Of a stretch of DNA of 64,000 nucleotides, positions 1-8,932 are shown in pieces; position 1 is the stretch's first letter, and the number at the start of each line of letters is the position of its first letter. Made by a program: the position numbers and the translations under genes. The notes under the pieces are model-generated. The model ran no database searches. It was given only the letters and a program-made list of their open reading frames with translations, and had not been told where the DNA came from. The stretch is from Roseateles_C aquae (GTDB lineage Bacteria; Pseudomonadota; Gammaproteobacteria; Burkholderiales; Burkholderiaceae_C): NCBI RefSeq assembly GCF_032337115.1, contig NZ_JAVXZY010000014.1:1-64000 (forward strand), given 5' to 3'.

Positions 1-75
1 CTCTGCGCGGTGCTCCAGCACCATACGCACCGCGCGCTCGCGCACCTCAGGCGAAAACTTCGGGGACTTCTTCAT
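1..75 (-). CDS. IS3-family transposase OrfA, N-terminal fragment
   Basis: Twenty-five codons run off the window edge and read MKKSPKFSPEVRERAVRMVL followed by EHRAE. This is the helix-turn-helix start of IS3-family OrfA (InsE-like) proteins, which bind the IS ends. The ATG lies 32 bp inside the inverted repeat at 107-123, the usual distance in this family. The product is truncated only by the window boundary as far as can be seen. Confidence 0.75.
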   Translation of the reverse strand, partial: MKKSPKFSPEVRERAVRMVLEHRAE

Positions 76-123
76 GGCTCCATTCTCCAGAGTTGGAGCC
101 TCCTCGAAATCCGGGGCGATTCA
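1..123 (-). mobile_element. Left end of an IS3-family insertion sequence (cut by window edge)
   Basis: The terminal inverted repeat is read on the minus strand as TGAATCGCCCCGGATTT (107-123), a sequence typical of IS3-family ends. It is followed inward by a transposase OrfA start. Only the first 123 bp of the element lie in the window, so it cannot be said whether the IS is complete outside. It abuts an Rhs fragment, suggesting that it inserted in or beside an rhs gene. Confidence 0.75.
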
Positions 124-233
124 AGGCGGAAAGCGAGGCGGAGGCGAAGATCGGTAGGTCGTAGACCCCAGTTTTGTAGGGCGGGTCACCGACTCGCGCT
201 GACCCATTAATTGCGCGTCCCGGCCATGCCAAC

Positions 234-548
234 ATGCGCACCCCCGCCGGCGACACCACCACCGACAGCGCGCTGTACAGCAACGCCATCTACGGCCTGG
301 ACGGCCGGCTGGCGCAGCTGGAGGTGGGCAGCGCAAAGATGACACTGGCCTACGACGCACAAGGCCAGCGCGTGCGGCGCAGCATCAGGGGGGGCGGGCG
401 GCACCTCAATGGTCGCAACACCTACTGCGCTTAAGGCCAGCAGGCCCAGCCGCGCGACGAGTACGGCCAGGGTTCCACGGGCGAGCCGATCGCGCTGATC
501 GAATACGTCTGGTTCGATGGGCTGAAGGTGGCGGCACTCTGGAGGAAT
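234..548 (+). pseudogene. Rhs-repeat protein fragment with in-frame stop
   Basis: The frame reads LYSNAIYGLDGRLAQLEVG, then LAYDAQGQRVRRS, and after an in-frame TAA at 432-434 it continues in the same frame with IEYVWFDGLKVAAL. These are YD/Rhs-repeat segments from near the conserved core end of Rhs polymorphic toxins. The stop codon, the lack of an upstream start and of a downstream toxin tip, and the adjacent IS end show a decayed remnant. Whether an intact rhs lies outside the window cannot be seen. Confidence 0.6.
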
Positions 549-625
549 AGATCTGTAGCCCTGAGCTCGACGCTAGTCTCTGCGCAAGGCCACAATCGCC
601 GCATCGCCCACTCCCGAACCCATCC

Positions 626-1726
626 ATGGCCACAGTCCCTCGCAGCCCCCGGTCGCGCAAAGCCAGCAGTCGTGTGGCCGGCCGAAGCAACGGTGCCCGC
701 TTGTCTGTCGACCTCGCTCTTCAAGGCGGCGGTTCGCATGGCGCCTTCACCTGGGGCGTGCTGGATGCGCTGCTGGAGGACGGCCGCCTGCAGTTCGATG
801 GGGTCTCGGGCACCAGTGCCGGGGCGATGAATGCGGCGGTGCTGGCCAGTGGCTGGGCCAAGGGCGGGGCCGCTGGAGCGCGCCAGGCGCTGGCGGGTTT
901 CTGGCATGCTGTGGGGGGCGCGGGCGGTTGCTGGGCGCCGCAGGCGCCGGGGATGTCCTCAGCGGCCTTGCCCGCCTGGGTGTTCAACCGCGATCAATGG
1001 CCGGGCTTCGCGCTGTGGGAGAGCTGGCTCAAGCTCTGGAGCCCGGCGCAGCTGAACCCCTTCAAGCTGGACCCGCTGCGCGAGCTCGTGACTGCCCATG
1101 TCGATATCGAGGCGATCAAGCAGGGGCCGATCAAGCTGTTCATCGCTGCCACCTCGGTGCGCACCGGCCAGCCGCGTATTTTTGATGCTAGCGATCTGAG
1201 CATTGACGCTCTGCTGGCCTCGGCCTGCCTGCCGCAGAGTGCGCAGACGGTGGTGATCGATGGCGAGCCCTTCTGGGACGGTGGCTTCTCCGGCAATCCT
1301 GCCCTGTGGCCGCTGACCTATGGCACGAGCAGCGACGATGTGCTGCTGGTGCAGATCAATCCCCGTGTCCACGAGGGAATTCCGCAGACCGCGGCCGAGA
1401 TCAATGATCGCGTCAACGAGATCACCTTCAATGCCAGCCTGGTGGCCGAGCTGCGCGCCATCGCCTTCGTCAAGAAGCTGCTGAAGCACCAGCAGATCGA
1501 TGCCACGCACTACAAGAACCTGCGCCTGCACCGCATTGCCGATGAAGCGGGCTTGGCGCCCTTCGATGCGTCCAGCAAGCTGAACACCGATCCGCGCTTG
1601 CTGCAGCAGCTGTTTGAACTGGGCCGCGCCGCAGCGGCACGTTGGCTGCGCGACGATCTGGCGTCCGTGGGCCAGCGCAGCAGCATGGATGTAGAGCATC
1701 TATTCCTGGCGCCGCGGGGAAGCTGA
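626..1726 (+). CDS. Patatin-like phospholipase
   Basis: This is a 366-aa serine lipid acyl hydrolase of the patatin family, with a Ser-Asp dyad. The oxyanion-hole motif GGGSHG is at residues 34-39, the nucleophile elbow GTSAG at 62-66 (Ser64) and the catalytic Asp in DGG at 218-220. All key residues are intact, so an active phospholipase or lysophospholipase is likely; the substrate is unknown. No clear signal peptide is seen; the first 25 residues are basic and low-complexity, so translation might start further inside. It stands alone, with Rhs debris upstream and a convergent PEP-CTERM gene downstream. Confidence 0.85.
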   Translation: MATVPRSPRSRKASSRVAGRSNGARLSVDLALQGGGSHGAFTWGVLDALLEDGRLQFDGVSGTSAGAMNAAVLASGWAKGGAAGARQALAGFWHAVGGAGGCWAPQAPGMSSAALPAWVFNRDQWPGFALWESWLKLWSPAQLNPFKLDPLRELVTAHVDIEAIKQGPIKLFIAATSVRTGQPRIFDASDLSIDALLASACLPQSAQTVVIDGEPFWDGGFSGNPALWPLTYGTSSDDVLLVQINPRVHEGIPQTAAEINDRVNEITFNASLVAELRAIAFVKKLLKHQQIDATHYKNLRLHRIADEAGLAPFDASSKLNTDPRLLQQLFELGRAAAARWLRDDLASVGQRSSMDVEHLFLAPRGS

Positions 1727-1778
1727 CTCCGGCGCTCAGGCCAGCGGGCGAAACATTCAAGTCGCGACCGATAAAAAG

Positions 1779-1803
1779 CAAAGGCGTGAGCGGGCTCACA
1801 CCT
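1779..1803 (-). terminator. Rho-independent terminator of the PEP-CTERM gene
   Basis: The palindrome GTGAGC-GG-GCTCAC (1786-1799) with flanking complementary bases is followed, on the minus strand, by CCTTTGCTTTTT. This is a stem plus T-rich tail about 55 bp past the stop of the gene at 1859-2692. The patatin gene converges from the other side. Confidence 0.55.
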
Positions 1804-1858
1804 TCGTTCGCGCGGACGGTCAGCCTGTCGATGTTTGGCTGGCCGGCTGAGCTGCTGG

Positions 1859-2692
1859 TCAGCGGCAGCGACGCGCTGCCGCGCCCAATCCAAGTAGGCC
1901 AAGCAGCATCATGATATAGCTGCTGGGTTCAGGAACGGGGGCAGACAACTCGATGGCCTGCGCATAGCCCTGGACCATGAAATTGAAGGTCTTGTCGGTA
2001 TCGCCGGTGTTCTGCAGCGTGTAGCTGACGTGCTGGTGATCAAGCTGCTTGTTCAACGCAGCCTTGTCCCACCAAGACGCGAAGGCACTATCAGTACCCC
2101 ATTGCCAGTCATTGACGACCAAGGCGACGTTGTATGACAGCGAGGAAAAAGCTGGCACTGAAAAGCTGTCAGGCATCACCAGATGGCCCGTGAAGGCATC
2201 GCTGCGCAAGCTTCCGCTGTATTCCACGTCAAAGGTGACCTGGCTGTGTGCAGACAGCGTGAATGCCTGGAAGCTGCTAGCGAAGCTGGTGAAATTGGCA
2301 CCGCCACTGACGGTATGGCTCAGCTGAATGCCGCTGAATCCTGCCCCTTGATTGCTGACCGACTGCTGGCCACCGCCCAGGTTGGTCGACAGGCTGCCGG
2401 CGCCAGGCCCCGAACTGCTTTGCCATTGTTGGCGGTCTTGCCAAACGGTGGAGTACTCAACGTAGTTCGGATGAAGCGTTGTCGTCCAGCCGGATTGCTG
2501 GTTACCCCAGCTTCTGGTTTGGAGATAGACGTTGCTGTCCCAAATCAGACTCGGGGTCACGCCGTCATGCGCGTCAAGGTCGCTCAAGCTGACGGTCACC
2601 GGCCCGATATTGAGCGTGGACTGAGTGCTTGCCTGCGCGGCAAAAACGGAAGAAGACAGCAGCAGTGCTGCCGACAGGTGTGCTGGATGCAT
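1859..2692 (-). CDS. PEP-CTERM sorting-domain protein
   Basis: This 277-aa secreted protein has an N-terminal signal peptide (residues 1-21, ending ...SVFAAQA). Its C-terminus is a canonical PEP-CTERM tripartite signal: VPEPSS, a hydrophobic segment (YIMMLLGLLGLGAA) and a basic tail RRCR. Such proteins are handled by exosortase EpsH/XrtA and attached to or secreted with exopolysaccharide. The middle part is Ser/Asn/Gln-rich and predicted beta-strand-like with no named domain. GAGGAA precedes the ATG. Its role in matrix or biofilm is inferred from the sorting signal only. Confidence 0.85.
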   Translation of the reverse strand: MHPAHLSAALLLSSSVFAAQASTQSTLNIGPVTVSLSDLDAHDGVTPSLIWDSNVYLQTRSWGNQQSGWTTTLHPNYVEYSTVWQDRQQWQSSSGPGAGSLSTNLGGGQQSVSNQGAGFSGIQLSHTVSGGANFTSFASSFQAFTLSAHSQVTFDVEYSGSLRSDAFTGHLVMPDSFSVPAFSSLSYNVALVVNDWQWGTDSAFASWWDKAALNKQLDHQHVSYTLQNTGDTDKTFNFMVQGYAQAIELSAPVPEPSSYIMMLLGLLGLGAAARRCR

Positions 2693-2853
2693 GGGTTCCT
2701 CGCGAAGGTCGTTGAGTGTTCTTATCAGTCTCGCGGCGCCCCTTGCTTGGACGTTTGTTCCCCCTTAGACAAACGGCCCGCTGACGCCACGGATTGTTCC
2801 GAGCAGGGCGCTACGCGCACCATAGGGGTTAATGCTTCCCCTGAATGGGTGGG

Positions 2854-3741
2854 TCAGCGGGACCGCTGAGCTACCGCCGCGATGCCATCCGAAAAACGCC
2901 CCCACAGCGGCTCCGGCAGGTCGTGGCCCATCCCGGGGATCAGGTCCAGCGTGGCGCCTTGGATGCGGCGTGCCAGGTCTTGCCCGGCGGCGCTGGGCAC
3001 CAGCGGGTCGGCGGCGCCGTGGATCACATGGGTGGGGGCCTGGATGCGCGGCAGCAGCGGCGTGCGGTCACCATCGGCGACGATGGCCATCAGTTGGCGG
3101 GCCATGCCTTGCGGGTGGTAGCTGCGCCGCAGCGCCAGATCGGCGCGAGCTTCCAGCCAGCCCGGTGGCGCCGGGTAGGCCGGGCTGCCAATCATCGTGT
3201 ACAGCGCGGTGTAGTGGGCGAGGCGGCTGGCGTGTTCGTGGGGATTGGCCGGGCGCGACATCAGTGCGGCGCGCATTTGCAGATTCGGGCCGGGCAGTCG
3301 GCGCGAGCCGCTGCTGGTCATCATCAGCGTCAGGCTGTTGACGCGCTCAGGATGCCGCGCCGCCAGATGCTGGGCAATCATGCCGCCCATGCTGGCGCCG
3401 CAGACGTGGGCGCGAGCGAGGCCCAGGGCGTCGAGGATGCCGCGGGCGTCTTCGGCCATGTCGGCCAGGCTGTAGGCGCTTTGCACCGGCAGATGAAAGA
3501 GGTGCTTCATCGCAGCCAGGCCCAGCGCCGGGCGACCGTGCTCGTCGAAGTACTGGCTCAGGCCGACGTCGCGGTTGTCATAGCGGATGACGCGAAAGCC
3601 GCGTCGCACCAGCAGCGCGACGAAGTCCTCATGCCAGGCCAGCAGCTGCATGCCCAGGCCCATGATCAGCAGCAGCGGCTCGCCCGAGGCCGGCCCGTGG
3701 TCTTCAACTTCGAGGCGGATACCGTTGGCAGAGATTTGCAT
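2854..3741 (-). CDS. Alpha/beta-fold hydrolase
   Basis: The protein has about 295 residues. It shows the oxyanion segment LLIMGLGMQ, the nucleophile elbow GASMGGM (Ser), the acid HGAADPL and the catalytic His in GMGHDLPE. This set matches the alpha/beta hydrolase-1 family (esterase, lactonase or dehalogenase-like); the substrate cannot be told. I start at ATG 3741 (MQISANGIRLE), where the domain begins; an ATG at 3780 and a TTG at 3804 in frame would add 13 or 21 residues. Neither has a strong ribosome-binding site. It lies downstream of, and on the same strand as, another hydrolase and an acyltransferase, suggesting a lipid- or ester-related group. Confidence 0.8.
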   Translation of the reverse strand: MQISANGIRLEVEDHGPASGEPLLLIMGLGMQLLAWHEDFVALLVRRGFRVIRYDNRDVGLSQYFDEHGRPALGLAAMKHLFHLPVQSAYSLADMAEDARGILDALGLARAHVCGASMGGMIAQHLAARHPERVNSLTLMMTSSGSRRLPGPNLQMRAALMSRPANPHEHASRLAHYTALYTMIGSPAYPAPPGWLEARADLALRRSYHPQGMARQLMAIVADGDRTPLLPRIQAPTHVIHGAADPLVPSAAGQDLARRIQGATLDLIPGMGHDLPEPLWGRFSDGIAAVAQRSR

Positions 3742-3832
3742 GGTGTGTGAAGTGCGCTGTTGCGCGGTTCTTTGCATTTGCGGGCCAAGCGCCGGGCCGC
3801 CCAAGGCAAGCCTTGGGCGAGGGGTCCATAGC

Positions 3833-4696
3833 TCAGGTTGTCTTGTAGAACCAGCGCCGCGCCCCGTGCGGATCGAACTTGTGCCAATGGCCGGCCGGCT
3901 GGGCCAGGCGGTCGGCCACGGCGTAGAGCGCCATCGGATTCATGCCCAGGCCCAGGTGGCTGGCGTGGACCTCGATGTTCTCGGCCTGCGGGCCGGGCTC
4001 CATCACGCTGCAGCGCCAGGACACAACGCCATCGCTGCGCGAATAGATGCTGGTGGTGGGCACCGGCGGCGTCTGGCGGATTTGATGCAGCAGCTCGTGA
4101 TTGGTGACGCGCTGGCCGCTGACGAATTCGAAGAAGCGCCAGGCATTGGTGGCGCGCGGGTGGCCGGTGAAGGGTGTGCCCAGCGTGATCACGCAGCGCA
4201 CATGGTCGGGCAGCTCCTTGGCCAGCTCGCGGGCATAGATGCCGCCCAGGCTCCAGCCAATCAGGCTGACCTTGCGCGCATGGTGCTTGAAGAGCCGCTG
4301 CACATCGGCATTGCACTGCTCCAGCACACCGTGGCGTGGCCCGAAATTGAAGCCCTGGCCCCAGGGGTGGCTGACGTAGCCGAGCTCGTCCAGAAAGCGG
4401 CGCAGCGCGAGCGTGGTGAAGTCGTTCGCGCCCAGGCCCGGAAAGACGATGACCGGATGACCATCGCCGCGCGGCAGCTTGCGCAGCCAGGGGGTGGCGG
4501 CCAGCAGCGCGGCTAGCTCCCAGGGCGCGCGGCCTTCCAGCATCATCAGCCAGGCATTGGGCGGCTGCAGATCGTCGTGATCGGCGGCGATGTCGTCGTC
4601 GGCAGGCAGCGGCTTGTTGCGGCTGGCCGCGCGTTTGCGGGGGGCGGTGGGCATGGGCGAAATGGTAGCGAAGCCGGATGACAGCGATTGGGGCAT
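3833..4696 (-). CDS. Alpha/beta hydrolase, triacylglycerol-lipase-like
   Basis: The protein has 287 residues. After a basic/acidic leader come the hydrolase core IVFPGLGAND (oxyanion region), the nucleophile elbow GWSLGG and a C-terminal HASHLGLG that may supply the His. The pattern resembles PGAP1-like or lipase-2-like esterases that handle lipid esters. The ATG at 4696 is preceded by AGGG at suitable distance and lies 5 bp after the stop of the WS/DGAT gene, so the two are probably one transcript. An inner ATG at 4654 is a less likely start. Confidence 0.78.
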   Translation of the reverse strand: MPQSLSSGFATISPMPTAPRKRAASRNKPLPADDDIAADHDDLQPPNAWLMMLEGRAPWELAALLAATPWLRKLPRGDGHPVIVFPGLGANDFTTLALRRFLDELGYVSHPWGQGFNFGPRHGVLEQCNADVQRLFKHHARKVSLIGWSLGGIYARELAKELPDHVRCVITLGTPFTGHPRATNAWRFFEFVSGQRVTNHELLHQIRQTPPVPTTSIYSRSDGVVSWRCSVMEPGPQAENIEVHASHLGLGMNPMALYAVADRLAQPAGHWHKFDPHGARRWFYKTT

Positions 4697-4701
4697 CTGC
4701 C

Positions 4702-6186
4702 CTAGTTGCCTGTCCCCTGGGCGACAGGCCGGTGCGGTCGAGCTGCTACGGGCTTGAGCGCCAGGAACTCGTCATAAGCGGCCTGCAGATGGGCGGCCAG
4801 CGCTTGGGTGTCGGGCAGGACCTCGGCGCAGGCCATCAGGCCGACTTCCAGCATGCCGTTGTAGCTCTGCACGGTGATGTTCAGCGCGATGCCGTGGACG
4901 ACGATGGAGGCCGGCGCATTGGTCAGCATGCGGGCGCCGGCCAGGTACAGCGGCATGGCCGGGCCGGGCACATTGGAGATCACCAGATTGACCAGCGGCG
5001 GCACCCGCTCGGCCAGATGAGCGCGCCCATAGAGCTTGGCGGCGGCGGCCAGCAGCCAGGGCAGGCCCGGCGAGGGGAAGTCCTCGGGCATCAAGTCCTT
5101 GATCGCGCCCATGCCCTGCTTCATCGCCGCCGAGGCCTGCAGCAGCTGGGCCAGCCGGCGGCGCGGATCGGCGATATGGGTGGCCAGGCTGACGCGGGTC
5201 ATCGACACCTGGTTGCTGGCCCGCGTGTCGCCGGCCTCGCGCAGCGAGATGGGCACGGCGGCGATCAGCGGCTTCTTGGGCAGCTCGCCCAATTCCAGCA
5301 GCAGGCGGCGCAGCGCCGAGCCGCACACCATCAGCACCGCATCGTTGAGGCTGGCGCCGTGGCGCTTGCGCGCCTCGTTCAGGCCGGCCAGCGGCAGGCT
5401 CAGCGACGCAAAGCTGCGCGCGGCCGAGATGCTCTGGTTGAAGCGCATGCGCGGTGCCAGCAAGTCGCTGCTGCCGGCGCCTGAGGCCTCGCCGCGCCAG
5501 CGCCCGGCCAGCGCACTGAGCGCCTCGCCCGCGCTTTGCGAGGCCAGCTGGCTCAGCGTGCCCACGCTGCCGGGCAGCGCCCGGGCCAGCTTCATCGTCT
5601 GCTGCCACTGGTGGGCCAGGGCGCCGCGCAGCAGGCCGACCGGCCCTAACGGCGTGCGTGCTGCCCTGGCCGGCTTGGCCGGCAGCTCGCGGGGCTCGGG
5701 GCTCAGGTCGAGGATGACACTGGCCAGCGCCACGGCGGCCTGGCCGTCGACCGCGGCGTGGTGCAGCTGGGTGTAGAGCGCCACATAGCGCTGGCCCTCG
5801 TTGCCGGGCGCCAGGTTCTCAAAGACATGAAACTTCCACAGCGGCCGCTCGCGGTCCAGCAGCTGGCCATGCAGCCGGCCTACGGCGTCCTGCAGCGCCC
5901 GCATCGCACTGCCCGGCGGCAGCTCGATGGCGACGATGTGCTGGGCCAGATCCGGTTCGGCGGCGACCCAGGCCGGGTTGAACAGATCCAGCGGCACGCT
6001 GGCCAGGCGGCGGCGCAGCGCCGGCAGATGGGGCAGTCGTGCAGCGATGTGGGCACGCAGCAGGTCCACAAAGCGGCCCTGGAAGCCGGCGGGCAGCTCC
6101 AGCACATGCAGCGCGCCCACATGCATGGGCATTTCGGGCGTCTCCAGATAGAGAAAGCCCGCGTCCAGTCCGGCCAGTTGTCTCAT
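4702..6186 (-). CDS. Wax ester synthase / diacylglycerol acyltransferase (WS/DGAT)
   Basis: This is a 494-aa bifunctional acyl-CoA:alcohol / diacylglycerol acyltransferase-type enzyme, which makes storage wax esters or triacylglycerol at the membrane face. It starts MRQLAGLDAGFLYLETP, the standard family start, and carries the active-site HHAAVDG (HHxxxDG) at residues 142-148. The C-terminal WES-type domain includes NLVISNVPGP, a conserved family motif. ATG 6186 has GGAG upstream. The downstream lipase-like gene is 5 bp away, which suggests coordinated storage-lipid synthesis and turnover. Confidence 0.88.
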   Translation of the reverse strand: MRQLAGLDAGFLYLETPEMPMHVGALHVLELPAGFQGRFVDLLRAHIAARLPHLPALRRRLASVPLDLFNPAWVAAEPDLAQHIVAIELPPGSAMRALQDAVGRLHGQLLDRERPLWKFHVFENLAPGNEGQRYVALYTQLHHAAVDGQAAVALASVILDLSPEPRELPAKPARAARTPLGPVGLLRGALAHQWQQTMKLARALPGSVGTLSQLASQSAGEALSALAGRWRGEASGAGSSDLLAPRMRFNQSISAARSFASLSLPLAGLNEARKRHGASLNDAVLMVCGSALRRLLLELGELPKKPLIAAVPISLREAGDTRASNQVSMTRVSLATHIADPRRRLAQLLQASAAMKQGMGAIKDLMPEDFPSPGLPWLLAAAAKLYGRAHLAERVPPLVNLVISNVPGPAMPLYLAGARMLTNAPASIVVHGIALNITVQSYNGMLEVGLMACAEVLPDTQALAAHLQAAYDEFLALKPVAARPHRPVAQGTGN

Positions 6187-6456
6187 GTCGGGCTCCGATC
6201 TGCTTGCGGGATGCGTTGGCCCGCATGCTATGCCGAAACTGCCGCGCACCGGCATTCGCTGGCCCCTTGTCCAGCCCGGCGGCAAGACAGAGGCGCGTTT
6301 CGCGCGCCGCTGGCATGGCCAATCTGCCCGCCAACTGATGCAGATCACCGACAAGTCCGGAAAGTGCGCCTTTTGAACCTGACAGTGGGCGCCTTTTCTG
6401 TCTACGATGGGCCCGCAAGGCGTCCTGCCCGCCTGGCAAGTCACGGGAGTTCATCA

Positions 6457-7581
6457 ATGGTTCAGTCCACCGCGTGGGCATTGCGCCAGCTCGAGGTTGA
6501 AAAGTCCGGGCTGGCGGGACGCCTGCATAGTCTGCATCTGATCATCCAGGCCCGTTTCCCGGCGATCAGCCGGATCGCGCTGGCCTTGTACGACCCGCTC
6601 AGCGACACGCTGAAGACCTTCGCCAGCAGCAATGACGATGGCGAGGCCTTGAAGCGTTATGAGGCCCTGCTCAAGGATGTGCCCTCGCTGCTGCAGCTCA
6701 AGCAGGAGCGCAAGGCCCGCGTCGTGCCCGATATCGACGCGGCCTTCGCCACGCCCAGTGCCCACACCGCCTGGCTGCGTACGCAAGGCTATCGCAGCAG
6801 CTACACATTGCCGATCTTCAATCGCACCGAACTGGCGGCCTTCTTGTTCTTTGACGCCAAGCAGCCAGAGGCCTTTGGCGCCGAGGTGACGGCCTTCCTC
6901 GATCTCTTTGCCGACATCGTCGGGCAACTCTACCTGCTGCGACTCGCCGCGGTGAACACGCTGGTGGGTGCGGTCGACATCGCGACCGGACTGGCGCGCA
7001 TCCGCGATGTTGAAACCGGCCGCCATCTGGAGCGCATGGCAGCCTATGCGCGCCTGATCGCCAAATCGTTGCCGGCATCGCTGGGGCTGAGCGACGAGCA
7101 GATCGAATACGTCCATCTGTTTGCACCGCTGCACGATATCGGCAAGGTGGGCATCCCCGACAGCATCCTGCTCAAGCCCGGCAAGCTCGATGCCGAGGAA
7201 TGGCGTCACATGCAGCGCCATGTGGAGATCGGCCTCAAGCTCGTCGACCACATCATTGACGATCTTGGCCTGCGCGGCGATCCGGTGGCTCAGGTGATGC
7301 GCGAGGTGGTCGGCGGCCACCATGAGCGCGGCGATGGCTCGGGCTACCCTCAAGGCCTGGCCATGGCGCAGATTCCGCTGGTGGCGCGCATCATTGCCGT
7401 GGCCGATGTCTACGATGCGCTATCGACCCCGCGGCCCTACAAGCCCGCCTGGGACGATGCCAGCAGCCTGCAGGAGCTGCAGCGCGAGGTTTCCCTCGGC
7501 CGCCTCGACGCCGATTGCGTGCGCGCACTGAGTGAGGCCGGCGCGCAGCGCGCAGAAATCAGGCAGCGGCTGGCGGATTGA
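6457..7581 (+). CDS. GAF / HD-GYP domain protein (putative c-di-GMP phosphodiesterase)
   Basis: The protein has 374 residues. The N-terminal part (about 15-160) looks like a GAF sensor domain. The C-terminal HD-GYP domain has HD at 226-227 (HDIGKVGIPD) and HHERGDGSGYP at 288-298, so metal ligands and the GYP signature are present. HD-GYP enzymes hydrolyse cyclic-di-GMP. The ATG at 6457 is preceded by ACGGGAG. The gene is divergent from the WS/DGAT gene across a 270-bp gap in which no other gene was seen. The GAF ligand is unknown. Confidence 0.85.
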   Translation: MVQSTAWALRQLEVEKSGLAGRLHSLHLIIQARFPAISRIALALYDPLSDTLKTFASSNDDGEALKRYEALLKDVPSLLQLKQERKARVVPDIDAAFATPSAHTAWLRTQGYRSSYTLPIFNRTELAAFLFFDAKQPEAFGAEVTAFLDLFADIVGQLYLLRLAAVNTLVGAVDIATGLARIRDVETGRHLERMAAYARLIAKSLPASLGLSDEQIEYVHLFAPLHDIGKVGIPDSILLKPGKLDAEEWRHMQRHVEIGLKLVDHIIDDLGLRGDPVAQVMREVVGGHHERGDGSGYPQGLAMAQIPLVARIIAVADVYDALSTPRPYKPAWDDASSLQELQREVSLGRLDADCVRALSEAGAQRAEIRQRLAD

Positions 7582-8289
7582 GGGGCTTCCGACCGAGTCA
7601 CGCGTGTTGATTGCGCCTGGCGAGACACCACACCGGGTGAGCATTCAATACAGCCAGGGAAGGGCTTCACCCTCGAAACGCCCTGGCGGCCACGACGTTG
7701 TGCGCTCCCGGCCCCATGTCTTGCCAAAAGGCCACTGCCCTTTTTGCCTAAAGGCCCGCCATTTCGAAACTTTGACCTGAACGCCCGGTCGGCCTTCCCC
7801 CAAGACTTCGATAATTTGCCAGTAACTTCGAAACTTTGTTCTCAGCCTCCTTTCACAAGGAACCTAATAACAAAGTTTCGAAGTGGCCGCTCTAGGGTCA
7901 CGCGGCAGAGCAGCGCTCCCAACGTCGTGGCAAAGATTCGAAGTCTCCGCTCATCTCGGCGGTTCGAGCTGATAACACAAATGGCAATGTCTCGAAGGGC
8001 GTTGTCGGACAGAAGCTACTCGAGCAAATCGGCAGAGAGAGTGTGTGGCAACCCTCGGATGTCGCGCATGTCTGATAAGAGCAACTCGACCTGTCGTCTC
8101 AGATGCTTCTGGGACACCTCAATCCCCCCGGTCGAGCCATGTCGCATCGGACAGAGCCGCTCGGCGAAGTCCGGTGCCTGATTTCCGCCAGATCATTTGC
8201 TCTGGACAAAGTGACTGGGCAGTCAGGAGGGCTGCTGCGCAGCGGGTGCGGTCATCTGCGACCAGTCGCCCAGTTTTCGCTGCGTGGCA
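7582..8289. other. Gene-poor stretch with motif array and one tiny open frame
   Basis: No convincing gene was found here apart from the motif array. A 43-codon minus-strand frame (8147 to 8016) reads MRHGSTGGIEVSQKHLRRQV... and ends ...SADLLE. Its composition is protein-like, but it has no ribosome-binding site and a stop just upstream of its extended frame, so it may be a gene remnant. Base composition is lower in GC than the flanking core genes. Confidence 0.4.
7763..7996. repeat. Array of TTCGAAACTTTG-like motifs with a 16-bp inverted pair
   Basis: Six related 12-13-bp motifs occur in 235 bp. Forward: 7763-7774, 7806-7818 (degenerate), 7827-7838. Reverse: 7871-7883, 7931-7943, 7984-7996 (the last degenerate). 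The central two extend to a perfect 16-bp inverted repeat, ACTTCGAAACTTTGTT at 7825-7840 and its complement at 7869-7884, separated by 28 bp. The symmetry suggests a protein-binding array or a decayed replication, partition or recombination site. No family was recognised. Confidence 0.6.
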
Positions 8290-8649
8290 TTAAGCAGTCG
8301 CCGGTGCACCTAGCAGGCTGACGGCTTCAACGACCGGTGTCGAGGGTGCTGCGCTCGTCCAACTCTGGCTGCCCGCGGCTGTCACCGTCAACTCGCGCCG
8401 GAATGTCTGCTGCTTGAAGCTTTGGAATGGCGCTACTGACCCGTTGGCGACATCCGCTGCCCCAATCGAGTCTCCATAAAGCCGCCGCTTGACCGCCTGC
8501 GCTCCGGCCGGCATGGGGCTCGGGAGCGGGCAGCGTGCATATATGCCGCTGACTGCGCACGCGTTTGATCCCTTTGACACTTGTAATTGCTGGTGTGTCG
8601 CCGCCAAGCGAACCAGGATGGAGAAGTCGGCGTCCTCAACTTTGAGCAT
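8290..8649 (-). CDS. Hypothetical protein, start next to a poly-G tract
   Basis: This is an open frame of 119 residues (MLKVEDADFSILVRLAATHQ...). It is not recognised and no motif was seen. A run of ten G on this strand (8655-8664) lies 5 bp before the ATG and could serve as an unusual ribosome-binding site. An in-frame TGA sits just upstream of the tract; one extra G would fuse this frame to the open frame that begins at 8825. Coding status is uncertain, since the region is accessory and gene-poor. Confidence 0.4.
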   Translation of the reverse strand: MLKVEDADFSILVRLAATHQQLQVSKGSNACAVSGIYARCPLPSPMPAGAQAVKRRLYGDSIGAADVANGSVAPFQSFKQQTFRRELTVTAAGSQSWTSAAPSTPVVEAVSLLGAPATA

Positions 8650-8932
8650 GACGGCCCCCCCCCCTGCTCAGGCAAGATGCCGCAATAGCATTGCCCGACA
8701 TGCGAAACCTCGGGTACCGATGTATCGGCCGGATGGACGCGCGTCCTTTCCTCCCCCCGGCAAGAGGTTAGCTGTCGCGCCGTCCCGGTCCGAGTGCCGA
8801 GGCGGCGAAACTCGACTGGCTGCATTCCGGTGCCCGGCCTAGCTTGAGCTCCCGGCCGGGAGCCGTCGGTGAAGGGGGCTTCTTTCGCCTACCCTAGTCG
8901 GGTCAAGCCCTACTTATCCCACTTGAGGAGCC

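Noticed and set aside
7744..8181. Plus-strand 145-codon frame across the TTCGAAACTTTG array
   Set aside because: The translation is shaped by the repeats, Ser/Arg-rich, without a ribosome-binding site or domain.
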